A DNA stretch of 51,496 nucleotides from Chitinivibrionales bacterium (GTDB lineage Bacteria > Fibrobacterota > Chitinivibrionia > Chitinivibrionales > WJKA01), in contig WJLZ01000187.1 in NCBI GenBank assembly GCA_014728215.1, positions 1 to 51,496 of the forward strand, read 5' to 3'. The notes beneath the pieces were generated by a model. The model did no database searches. It worked only from the letters and a program-made list of their open reading frames with translations, and had not been told where the DNA came from. The stretch's first letter is position 1, and every line of letters begins with the position of its first letter. This document shows positions 8,564 to 18,500 of the stretch, piece by piece. A program made the position numbers and the translations under genes.

Positions 8564-8990
8564 ATGGTTACAGTTTTAAAAACTATTATTTGCAAACAAG
8601 GGTGTTTTGCCGGTGTTTACAGGCTTGTAGAGCCGGTATGGTTGTGAACTAAATCTAAGATCAGCTTACCTACAGCAATTGTTTCTTATACCGTGGTCCG
8701 ACCACCGTAATTCCGTCTTTTGGGGAGCGCTGTCTTTATGATTTTTTGCTATTGAATGCTTTACGAATTTCTTCGACTGCTGAAAGCCTGCCCCGACACG
8801 GTCCGGGACTTGCTCGTTCCTGCAATGACAGGTCGTTAGTGTTCTATTCCAAACGCAATTGATAATATTTGATTAGTAAACGGAAAAGAATTAAATTTGT
8901 TGTATCCGCAAAGTGCCGTATATATATTACGATAAATAAAGGGCCGTGCACTGGTTGCCGGAAAGGTTTCGGCCACGGCGGAAAAAGTCA

Positions 8991-10944
8991 ACAGCGCCTG
9001 GCGGGCGTTTATCATCACATTGTTGAATACCTGGCAGAGCTGGTTTTCGTCCGCTTCGATTGTAGATGTCTCGGGAGCAATGTTGATCGAGCAATCGATA
9101 CTTGAACCGCTCAGGGAGAGGTGTTGTGACTGCTCCAGTACTCGGGAGATATCTACCGGTTTTTTGCGGGGTGCCCCTCCCTTTGAGAAGGTAAGCAACT
9201 GCTGCGTAAGGTCTTTTGCTCTTTCCAGAGCCCCGATGCCTCTGCCCAGATATCGCCGGACATGTTCTCCATCACCGATTCCCTCAAGAGCGAGGTCGAT
9301 ATTGCCGAATATGCCCCCGAGGAGGTTATTGAAATCATGGGCAATGCCGCCGGCAAGGGCGCCAAGAGATTCTAATCTTTGCGCCCGTTGCATTGATTCG
9401 TCGAGTTTCTGTTTATCAGTTATGTCCCGGAATACAAGTATAACGCCAATGATGTTGCTCTCTCTGTCGAGAATCGGGGCGCCACTGTCGCCTATGACAA
9501 CCTCGCGGCCGTTTTTGCCAATAAGGCATGTATGGTTAGCCAAATCAACTGTTTGCCCTGTTCTAAGAACTTTCTCAACCGGGTTTTCTCGCTTTTGCCG
9601 TGTGTCTTCATCGACAATATTGAAAACATCCATCAATGGTCGTCCGGTAGCAGCCTCCGAATTCCACCCCGTCATTTGCTCTGCCGCCTTGTTGAGCATA
9701 GTAACGTTGCCCTCTACATCGGTCGTTATGACTCCATCACCGATGCTGCGAAGGGTGACAGCCAAGCGTTCTTTTTCTTCAGCAAGAGTCTGTTCCGCTT
9801 CTTTGCGTTCGGTTATGTCCTGAAACGAACCCTGTAGTCTGACAACCTCATTGTTCTCCAAAATGGGTTTGCCGATTGTTCGGGCAACGAGATGACGTCC
9901 TTTCGCCGTAATGAACCTTAGCTCGAGGTCATAGGGTTTTCCTTCGGCAAGGGCCTTTTTAATAGCATTCGCCAGAATCGGCCTGTCATCGGGATGCCAG
10001 AATTCAAGAGCGTTTTCCAGTGGCGGTTTGTCATCAAAAGGGACTTCGTGTATACGGTACGTTTCTTTGGTCCACGTGACTTCGTTTGTGGCGGGATCGA
10101 GCTCCCAGCCACCAACTCGAGCCATTTGTCCGGTTCTATCCAGCAGGGCTTCACTCTCTAGGAGGGCATCCTGCAGCTTTCTGCGCTCTGTTATGTCCTG
10201 GGCAGCTCCCCAAAGACCGATTATTTTCTTCTCGCTATCAAGAACTGCTTCTCCACGCACCCACATCCAACCATTGCTGCCGTCTTTCCTTACCATTTCC
10301 AGTTCAAGTTCGTAGGGTACTCCCGTTTCTCTGGTGTTTGCCAGTGAAGATGATAGAATGTCCCAACTTTCAGCAGTGAACAGCTTCATGTGTTCGGTGT
10401 AAGGCGGCACAGGAAGTGAGGGATCAAATCCGTACATCCGGTAGAGTTCTTCACTCCAAACGACCTGATTGGTTGCGGTATCCAGATACCAACTACCTAC
10501 ATGAGTTATCTCTTGTGTCCTCTTGAGTTCTTTTTCATTTCTTTCCGCTTTTTCTTTTGCGGCAACCAGTTCTTCATTCCGGATTCTCAGTTGATTTTCA
10601 TTTTCCCGCAGCTCGACTTCCGCCTGTTTACGCTCGGTGATGTCGGTGGCGTATATGTTGACATAGCCGCGATCGGGGATGGGCATAGCGACAAAGGAAT
10701 AGACCCTTTCACCAAGCGTCACATCAACGCTGTTCTGTTTCTCTTCAGTCGACAAAGATTCTACCAGAGAATGCCATTGGGCCGGTATCTTGTCGCCGAT
10801 TCTATTGCCGGCCTCCACCACGAGTTTCAGCGCCGCTGGATTTGCATAGAGCAGGCGCATTTCACGGTCTATCCTGAGCTCGGGGTTGTCGTTTTCCTCA
10901 GGAAATAAAGCGGTATCTCTGAGCCTTTGCGCTCTTTTGCTGCA
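8991..10944 (-). pseudogene. PAS histidine kinase truncated within the HATPase domain
   Basis: The frame encodes an N-terminally incomplete PAS (open upstream of the ATG at 10860 as FPEENDNPELRIDRE, with a stop at 10945-10947), then a short coiled coil. Two PAS/PAC modules with TERR and TERK ends follow, then a fourth PAS. The kinase region has AHDFNNLLGG (phosphoacceptor His508 counting from the ATG). The N box NNVMINARQAL is present. Immediately after it, at about 8991, the sequence switches to an unrelated tail that ends at 8836, so the D/F/G boxes and ATP lid are missing. The protein could not phosphorylate its histidine. The closest relative in the window is the kinase at 5310-8198. The gene lies between the two copies of the structured repeat, and recombination there may have trimmed it. 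Confidence 0.8.
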
Positions 10945-11133
10945 TCACGACTATTTCTTATAATAGGGATTCACTCCTTGCGTTTCTTTGGGCATCGGCT
11001 ACTACGAATTCTACACTTTCTGCATTTGTATTTCCGCAAGAATTTTGGCCTACCAGGGTTCAAGGGGAAGGAATGCCCTTCCAAATGCTCCTAATCCAAC
11101 CGGCTGCAAGCTCATTAAATATCGTGTCGACTG

Positions 11134-11601
11134 TTATAATCGGCGCATCATGATCATTAAATCCCCGGAAATCGAATCGCCCAGAATATCTGCAAGTATC
11201 CGTATGTCATTACGCCACTCTGTTGTGTCAAGCTCGGTGTAGCCCATCGTGGGCATACCTTTCAGATACAAATAGAGCGATTTTTGATAGTATTGAATGG
11301 TAGAGGCAGAATCTTTCCCGGATAATTTGAGAATATCGGCTTTTTCTTTCAGCAGGCGTCCTGCGATAAGGCATTTCATGCTTCCTGTTGAAGGGGCGAT
11401 AGAAATCCCCAGGAGTTCGGCAATCGCGGGTGAAGAGAGCGTATCTAAAAGGCTGAAATCGATACCGAGAATTGCGCCGGAGGCTTTTTCGATATCCAGA
11501 GTGGCTTCTTCGTGCTTTTGTGCATTCTTTTTCAGCAGCACACGGGCAAGGACTTTGCCGAGTTGTTCGATCATTCTGAGGATGTAATCTTTTTGTATCA
11601 T
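11134..11601 (-). CDS. DUF6483-like small helical protein
   Basis: This is a 155-aa, mostly alpha-helical protein with the N-terminal pattern MIQKDYILRMIEQLGKVLARVL seen in DUF6483 family proteins. The middle (IDFSLLDTLSSPAIAELLG) and the C-terminal TPR-like helices (YYQKSLYLYLKG) fit the same family. There is no signal peptide or membrane segment. Function is unknown in the family. It stands alone on the minus strand between a kinase pseudogene and a repeat-containing gap. The 484-bp gap upstream (11602-12085) holds repeat copy 2 and no other gene that I can support. Confidence 0.6.
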   Translation of the reverse strand: MIQKDYILRMIEQLGKVLARVLLKKNAQKHEEATLDIEKASGAILGIDFSLLDTLSSPAIAELLGISIAPSTGSMKCLIAGRLLKEKADILKLSGKDSASTIQYYQKSLYLYLKGMPTMGYTELDTTEWRNDIRILADILGDSISGDLMIMMRRL

Positions 11602-11888
11602 AGGAGTTGAAAATATACTTTAGCAGGTCGAAAAACCATGCACAAAGAATTCGGGCCGGTTCATGGAATGATAAAGACAGGAATATTTCTTTATGACAAT
11701 TGCCCGAATGCCTGTGCTTTGGCACGATTAGCCGGCTATCCCATTCTTTACTCCGATAACGCTAATTGGGCTTATTATCGCTGATATTTTGCTGTTTTTA
11801 TCTTTCTTATCGGCAGATATCGGCGTATTCGCGTATTGTTTTTGACAAGGCTGTTATATTTTTCAATTCGAATATGGAGCAAAATATC

Positions 11889-12048
11889 AGAGCATTTGGA
11901 AAGGGGAGGGATGCATGATTTGGAAAGGGGATCTCCATTCCCTTTATAAACCCACGTCGAAAATGCTTATTATATTCATGCTGGTAATGCCGGCATGCGT
12001 GGGCTGCGTGGTAAGCATTGAGCGTTTTTTTATTGGCAGTTGAAATGA
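11889..12048 (+). repeat. Structured dispersed repeat, copy 2
   Basis: This is the second copy of the element at 8391-8563, with one fewer G-rich tandem unit. AATGCTTA (11962-11969) and TAAGCATT (12012-12019) are retained, followed by a T-run. The apical hairpin changes TGCCGG to TGCTGG opposite CCGGCA, which keeps pairing as G-U. The outer helix shifts to CCCACG/CGTGGG (11951-11956 with 11998-12003). Differences that preserve pairing suggest selection on an RNA or DNA structure rather than simple junk. Confidence 0.65.
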
Positions 12049-12085
12049 GGGACCTTCGTTCAATGACCCCAAAAGTTCTTTCTTT

Positions 12086-13165
12086 TTACATTTTCAACAA
12101 ATTGTTAATCACTTTTGATATCATAAAGCGAAGTGCTTTTGTTTTGTATGATGAGTTATTAAATGTGCCAATTATGTACGATTCTGTTTTTGGATGATAG
12201 AACATAAACGCACCTGTAACTCCCACGCAACCCCAGCAGTTGAACTTTGATGGCATAACAATTGGAACAGTCACAAACTTCCATATAGAATAGCCATAAT
12301 ATATTCCAAGGGCAGGAAACCCCATTGGCCTGGCATCAGCTATCATCCTTTTTAGGGTTTCTTCCTTCAGTATTTTTTTATCAACAAGTGCCTTCATAAA
12401 TATCAAATACTCGTCCAGTGGTGCAATTACACTGGAACCCGCATGATCTAACGGAGCAATGCCTTCAATTTTCGTAAAATCCACATTGTTTATCAACGCT
12501 TCTGCGGTTGGATATTTTGATGGTTTCTCGGGTTCAGTAAAATCATTCGTGTATGCATGTTTCATCCCCAGAGGCTCAAAAATAAGCTGATGAAGAACTT
12601 CCTGAAATGGTTTTCCATTAATGTTTTCAATTATCAAGCCTAAAAGGTAGTAGTTTGTATCAGTGTACAAATGCTTTTCGCCAGGTTTTGATTTCGGTTT
12701 TAAGTTTTGTTTGCCCCAAATAATTGCCTTTCTCGTGGTGATCCTCATGCCTGGATCATTAACCATCTTCTCATAGAGCGGAAAGAAAACATCAGGCAAA
12801 CCGGACGTTTGATTGAGCAATTGACAAATAGTTATGTCGTTTGAATAATCTTTACCCTCGAAAACATGGAGATTATTCATTAACTCATCATCGATATACT
12901 CCTTGATTTTGTCATCAAATGACAACTTGTTTTTGTCGTGGAGCATACCTATGATGGTTGCGGTAAACAATTTACCCACGCTAGCCAAATGGTTTGGCTG
13001 GTGCGGATTCGCATCCATGTGCCCGGTTTTACCTTCTGCAATATATATATCAATATTCAGCTTGTCTGAGTGCACAAGTAAAAATGCATTTTTAACTGTT
13101 GTATCCTTTTTTACTTGCTTCCGGAAAGATTTTTCAATTATGCTTACTATTTCGTTTCTATCCAT
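12086..13165 (-). CDS. Serine hydrolase, beta-lactamase class C / DD-peptidase-like
   Basis: This 359-aa protein of the beta-lactamase (PF00144-type) superfamily has its nucleophile motif at Ser62-Val-Gly-Lys65 (SxxK). The second motif is around YTDTNYYLLG (Tyr168), and EPLGMKHAY is typical of the esterase-like members. A strong AGGAGG site 8 bp upstream of the ATG at 13165 fixes the start. No signal peptide is seen, so it is probably cytoplasmic. Such proteins hydrolyse esters, D-amino-acid peptides or beta-lactams, and specificity cannot be read from the sequence. The gene is AT-richer than most of the window and sits among gene remnants, consistent with recent acquisition. Confidence 0.85.
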   Translation of the reverse strand: MDRNEIVSIIEKSFRKQVKKDTTVKNAFLLVHSDKLNIDIYIAEGKTGHMDANPHQPNHLASVGKLFTATIIGMLHDKNKLSFDDKIKEYIDDELMNNLHVFEGKDYSNDITICQLLNQTSGLPDVFFPLYEKMVNDPGMRITTRKAIIWGKQNLKPKSKPGEKHLYTDTNYYLLGLIIENINGKPFQEVLHQLIFEPLGMKHAYTNDFTEPEKPSKYPTAEALINNVDFTKIEGIAPLDHAGSSVIAPLDEYLIFMKALVDKKILKEETLKRMIADARPMGFPALGIYYGYSIWKFVTVPIVMPSKFNCWGCVGVTGAFMFYHPKTESYIIGTFNNSSYKTKALRFMISKVINNLLKM

Positions 13166-13304
13166 TTACATTTCCTCCTATCATTTCTTGTTATCTTACA
13201 CAAATATCAGGTTTCCGACAACGTTCTATCGGATATACGAAGTTGGCCAATGGCCAATTTTGGTGGAGCGTAGCGGAACCGCATATTCGCTCGTATGTGC
13301 TGTT

Positions 13305-13503
13305 TTATTTGTGCCACTGCATAACAAATTCTTTTTCTCCTGTCTCTTCATCTTTTGATTCAGATACTACAGAAAAGCCCTTCAATTTATAAAATTCAAT
13401 ACTTTTCTTGTTTTTGCAAAAAACCTTCAATTATTGAAGTTTCGTACCAAATATCTACAATTTCAGGTATATTTTCAGACTTTGCTTTAATTATGTTTTC
13501 CAA
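13305..13503 (-). pseudogene. GNAT acetyltransferase remnant with internal deletion
   Basis: On the minus strand the frame from about 13503 reads ENIIKAKSENIPEIVDIWYE, the N-terminus of a GNAT-fold acetyltransferase. A shifted frame then reads KVFCKNKKSIEFYKLKGFSVVSE and ends FVMQWHK-stop at 13305, the typical C-terminal motif of the same family. The middle of the fold, including the acetyl-CoA-binding loop, is missing, and no start codon is apparent. The surrounding 442-bp gap (13166-13607) otherwise shows no coding signal. Confidence 0.65.
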
Positions 13504-13607
13504 AAATTCCTCACAAATAAAATTGCCCACAAATAGAAAATTCCGAAGTTATCCTCCAAGTTCATATCTTTCAGAAGTCTTTTTGGGATTTTTGTGGTAC
13601 AGCAAAT

Positions 13608-14489
13608 TTACTCTGAGATCCAACTTGTATCTTCCCCGCAAACAGTCATTTTTACGAATCTCTTTTTTAAGTTAATTTGGTGCTTTGAAAATGATGATTT
13701 TCTATATACAATATGCTTTTCATTAATTTCATCGATATATCCTTTTGCTCTTTTACCTGTTTTTAAAATTATATCGCAGCCTTTGTTATCATATAAAATA
13801 TATGAATCTACAGAGACCTCGAAATTTCCCTCAATTCGTATTGAGTGGATGATATAATCCATAATATAAAGAAGCTTATCGCTCGCTGTATATGTTTGCA
13901 GGATAGCATTGATTATACCTTTCACATTCGTATTGTTTACCAATTGAAAATTCGAAACAACATACCCGTGCCATTTCGAATGAAATTTATCTTTGTTCGC
14001 CCCATAGAAATAGCTCGTGTTAGGAGCAACGATTGAACCTGTCAGAGGGGTAAGAATGATATTTATCGCTACCGAGGCAGCCAATGTCTCGACAAATTCA
14101 GTATTTCGCATTTCTTCGGGACTTGCCGAGTATTTCTTAAAACTGATTGTGTTCGAAGGCATCAGATTGTTGCTGTTCATTTTTTCGAGATCAGAAAAAA
14201 TATTGGCAATTTCGATTGGCTTTGCATTCGAAGTAACCATCTGCACGGTCGCCACATCATTCAGAATTCCTTCACGCAAGTGCAAATCCTTTGATTCCGG
14301 ATAAAACTTTATTTGTATTCCACCAATTTTATTGCCGCTTTCGAGTATATCCAGTTCCAGCCGCAAAACATCTGAATTTGAGATCGATACAATAGAAAGA
14401 CCAGGTTCGGGAGGAATAGCGATTGAAAATAATCCTAAATTGGTCATTGATCGGGAAGCGAAAGGAAACCGGTATCGAACGAGATGCAC
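13608..14489 (-). CDS. Unknown AT-rich protein
   Basis: This is a 293-aa frame that I do not recognise. The given start is a GTG at 14489; an internal ATG at 14447 (MTNLGLFSIAIPP) is a reasonable alternative. No ribosome site is decisive. No signal peptide or clear membrane span was found, apart from one mildly hydrophobic stretch (VAINIILTPLTGSIVAP) near residue 140. The C-terminal part is beta/helix mixed and lysine-rich. It follows the SDR gene by 21 bp on the same strand but differs in base composition, so it may be a recent arrival rather than an operon member. Confidence 0.4.
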   Translation of the reverse strand: MHLVRYRFPFASRSMTNLGLFSIAIPPEPGLSIVSISNSDVLRLELDILESGNKIGGIQIKFYPESKDLHLREGILNDVATVQMVTSNAKPIEIANIFSDLEKMNSNNLMPSNTISFKKYSASPEEMRNTEFVETLAASVAINIILTPLTGSIVAPNTSYFYGANKDKFHSKWHGYVVSNFQLVNNTNVKGIINAILQTYTASDKLLYIMDYIIHSIRIEGNFEVSVDSYILYDNKGCDIILKTGKRAKGYIDEINEKHIVYRKSSFSKHQINLKKRFVKMTVCGEDTSWISE

Positions 14490-14510
14490 TAAGTTTACAG
14501 GCTTGAAGAG

Positions 14511-15236
14511 CTATTTTGTCTCCAGGGTTGACCGGCCGCCGTCGATGCCGATAATCTGACCGGTAATCCATCCGGATTCGGGCATGAGGAGGAATGCTGC
14601 AAGCTGTGCGATGTCCTCTTTTGTTCCCAGCCGTTTGAGGGGGTGGAGGGCTGCGATGGAGTCTTTGCTCTTGTCGGTGCGAAGAATATGTCCGGCAAGT
14701 TTGGTCTGTACCAGGGATGGCGCCAGGGCGTTTACCCGTATGCGGGGAGCCAGCTCTGCGGCCAGGGCAACGGTCAACCCACCGACCGCTCCCTTGGCCA
14801 TGCTCATCGATGCATGAAATGGAAACCCCTTTTTTGCCGCAATACTGGAGAAAAGCACGACCGATGCACCATCCGCGGCATTTCCAAGATGGGGCAGTAA
14901 CGACTGAACAGCCAGTGCAGCCCCCAGCGCATTGATTGTGTAGTCCTCGATGAAATCTTTCTCTGAAAACCGGTGAAGACTCTTGAGGTTGATCGTTCCT
15001 GCACAGTAGAGCAACCCATCAACCGCCCCCTCGATCTCCTCGGCAACCCGGGGAAACGTGGAAAAATCGGTAAAATCACCCACAGAATAGGAGCCGTCAA
15101 ACCGCCCGGCAATCTCCCTGACACCCGGCTCATTCCGTCCAACCAGATGAAGACCATACCCCTTTTGGGAAACTATCTCGGCAACACCAACACCGACCTC
15201 ACTCGAACCACCGAACAGAACCACCTTCTTAGCCAT
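14511..15236 (-). CDS. SDR-family oxidoreductase lacking the catalytic tyrosine
   Basis: This 241-aa Rossmann-fold protein has the nucleotide-binding motif GGSSEVG (9-15), the YCAGT segment (77-81), catalytic-type Ser130/Ser131, and the family C-terminus GWITGQIIGIDGG. Where classical short-chain dehydrogenases have YxxxK, this protein has Met144-x3-Lys148 (HASMSMAKGA). The tyrosine proton donor is therefore absent while the lysine remains. A subgroup of SDRs with an H....AKGAV motif is known to be like this, so it may use another residue or have a non-enzymatic role. An aGAGGTgg site precedes the ATG. A hypothetical gene follows 21 bp downstream. Confidence 0.85.
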   Translation of the reverse strand: MAKKVVLFGGSSEVGVGVAEIVSQKGYGLHLVGRNEPGVREIAGRFDGSYSVGDFTDFSTFPRVAEEIEGAVDGLLYCAGTINLKSLHRFSEKDFIEDYTINALGAALAVQSLLPHLGNAADGASVVLFSSIAAKKGFPFHASMSMAKGAVGGLTVALAAELAPRIRVNALAPSLVQTKLAGHILRTDKSKDSIAALHPLKRLGTKEDIAQLAAFLLMPESGWITGQIIGIDGGRSTLETK

Positions 15237-15426
15237 AGAACCACCTCTTTGTTTAGAGAAAAGATTGAAAGGATTACTCGTTGTTGTTTTGCAATACTAC
15301 GTGTAAAGCAAATCCCGTGCCCGGGGGCGTACGAACCCGGGAGGGTACGAATGCAGAGCCATAGGGGCGGATTATTCCGGAAATTCATCTTTTCTCTAAA
15401 AGATGCATATGTCTCTTTACTCTGGT

Positions 15427-15455
15427 TTGACAGGAATATTATAATCTAGTATATA
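15427..15455 (+). promoter_or_regulatory. Sigma-70-type promoter for the giant surface protein
   Basis: TTGACA (15427-15432) is followed after exactly 17 bp by TATATA (15450-15455), about 85 bp upstream of the start at 15540. The rest of the 303-bp gap 15237-15539 shows no gene; a GC-rich stretch at about 15318-15345 contains cccggg/cccggg inverted segments. Confidence 0.55.
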
Positions 15456-15539
15456 TACAACATATATGGTGTTTTCCTTGGATCGTGACGACATTTAGGG
15501 TCGAACAATAGAGTTCAGTCTGGAAAGTGGGGGCCTGCC

Positions 15540-18500
15540 TTGAAAACTATTGCATCCGCAATAAAAATTTATCGAGTTATCGTTCTGGTTTTACTGGTTG
15601 TGGGAATTCAAACCTCGTATGCATTTATGACTGTTGATGCAACCAGTAATGCAGGGGTACTCTACGAAGATGTAAAATTCGGATGGAACCATACTATTGG
15701 GAATGGAGTCAATCGGCTGCTTGTTTTCAGCATATCGGGCGCACAGTGGGATAACAATAACACAAATGCCGCTCGAATTGACAGTATCAAATTTAACAAC
15801 AAAAAGGCAATCTATGCGGCATCATCCTATTATGGGACAAATTCTTTATGTTCACAGATATGGTATATGCTCGAGGATTCTCTTCCTGCCGCCGGAACCT
15901 ATCGATGTTCGGTGTTTTTTAAGGGAGAATTTGATCCCGGTTCCGCGGGGGCAATTTCCTTTTTTGGCGCCGCCCAGCAAGCCCCTGAAGCGGAAGATTC
16001 AACAACACTGACATCCGGGACAAACATTTTAACTGATGTTACGACGATAACCGACGGGGCATGGCTGGTTGATGCCCTCTTTGTCAACGGAGGGGATGAT
16101 CCCGCTCCAACTGAATCGGGACAACAGGAAATGTGGGATATTACTAATTGGGGAATATATCACAGTGCGGCAAGTAGACGGCAAATCGGTACCGCGGGAA
16201 ACGCGGGCATGGGATGGACTTCAGCCCCCGCTTCTCAGAACGGATGGGCGCATGTCGTCTGTGCATTCGCTCCCGATAATTCTCCGGGCGGCACAATCAC
16301 TATCCAGGACAACAACGGGTATACAAACGACAATACCCCCCTTATTACCGTAGTTCATGCTAACGCAAACCAGATGGCCATAACACTCGACACCAATTCA
16401 TACTCCTTCATACCTGTGGCATCGACTTATAACGGCATTACCTTTACTTCCGAAGGTAAAAACATTGTCTGGACGAAATTTACCGATGGTTCCAATCCAT
16501 CGGCATGGGTCAAAGACTCCACAATCTACGATATCACCCCACCGACATCAGCGATAATAACAAGCGGTTCATTTATCCCCGACACATGGCATCCTCATGA
16601 TTCTGTTAAAGGAACAATGTCCGACGGTTCGGGGGAAGTAGCCGGGGGGGACTCGGTAAAAATCACCATCAAGGCACCGGGGACAGGGAATCGTTACTGG
16701 GACGGCTCAGCCTGGTTGTCAACCGAAACATGGTTGAAAGCGACCCTCGCAAGCGGGGTCTGGTCCTATGAAATCGATACAGCGTCACTCAATGAGGGAG
16801 GCTCGGGAACATATACCATATCCTCCCTGGCCTATGATAAAGCGGGAAATGTGCAATCATCTTCCGGAACCGGTTCCTTTTCCTACGACGCCCCCGGACC
16901 GGAAAATCCTTCCATTAGTGTCGAGGATGGAAACGGGTATTCGAATACAACTACGATTAGCTGCCATCTTTCGGCAGACCAGGCTACCGGGGTGAAGGTC
17001 CTTGAAGGCTCCAACAGTCAAAATCCTCCTGCCGGCGGGTCGTATGTCGCTTTTTCCGATCCTCAACTCCAGAACGTGACTGTCGGCTCGACCGGTGGAT
17101 GGAAATATCTCTGGTCACGATTCAGGGATTCTCAGGGATATGAATCCTACTGGGTTGTGGACAGTACATTCTATGACGGTACCCCGCCCAATTCCGATAT
17201 CTCAACCACCGGCGGTTTCAATGCTTCATCCTGGGGTGATTCGATTAAGGGAAGTGCCACCGACGCCGCTCCGCAATCCGGGATAGCTTCGGTCAAAATC
17301 AGTATTTTCAACCAGTCCACCAGTCAGAACTGGAACGGCAGTGGATGGCAATTTGCAGAAGGGGATACGATCTGGCTGTCTGTCACAGGCACAACTTCGT
17401 GGGAATACGAACTCCTCGACGCCGGTCTTGTCGACGGTACCTGTCTTATTCAGTCCCGGGCCGAAGATAATGCGGGGAATCTGCAGATCGTGCTCGATAC
17501 CACCTATATCACCTATGACAACACGCCGCCCTCGGGATCAGTAACAATTTCCGACAACAACGGCTATACCAACGACGCCGACCCGCCCCTGACTATTACG
17601 TCATCGAATGCAGACAACATGCGGCTTGCTTTCGGCGCCGATACCACTACGTGGAAAGTGTATGCCACCCCCGACAGTATCCCTGTTGCGGCCGGGGGAG
17701 ACGGTCCGGTGAGTGTGTATGCGCAGTTCAAGGATGCCGTAGGAAATGTTTCCGGATGGGTGAGTGATAATACAATCTACGACGGCGCCGATCCGCAATC
17801 GGCTATTACCACGACGAGTACCTACAACAGCGGCGCCTGGCCCGGAGCGGTATCGGGCACTGCAGCCGATTCGACCTCGGGTGTGGAACAGGTGCTGGTC
17901 CAGGTCGAGCGGGTTTCACCGCCTGGGTACTGGACCGGTTCGGGGTGGGGGAGCGCCGGTTTTCTCTCGGCAACACTTACTTTCGGAGCCGCAAATTCAT
18001 GGAACTGGTCGCTGAATATTCCTGTGGGCAGTTTGAGTAACGGTCAGTACAATATCACGTGTAAAGCAGTCGACTCATCGGGCAACGAGCAGGCCACAGC
18101 CACCGCGGCATCCTTTGCCTATGACAGCAGTGGTCCGGCGGGCGCTCAGATTGCGATTATCGACAGCAGCGGCTTCACCGCCGATCCAACGCCGCCCCTG
18201 TCGCTCTATGCTACCGATGTTGTCGAAATGAGAATCGGCCTGGCGGCAAGCGATACTATCTCCTGGAAAAACTACAGCACCACCGACAGTATCGATATCT
18301 CGGGCGTGGGATCGGGCAATGGTGCGCGAATCTATGTGCAGTACCGCGATGCCAACGATAACCGCTCAATATGGATCAGTGATTCCACCACCTATGATAT
18401 CACTCCGCCTTCAGCAATAATAACCACGGCCGGAACATTCAACAGCACGAGCTGGAGCGGACGAATCCAGGGGTCTTCCTCGGATAATGCAGCGGGTGTT

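Noticed and set aside
8760-8835. Short sequence resembling dispersed genomic repeat text (cattgcaggaacgagcaag on the minus strand)
   Set aside because: Only one copy in the window and no structure; insufficient to call.
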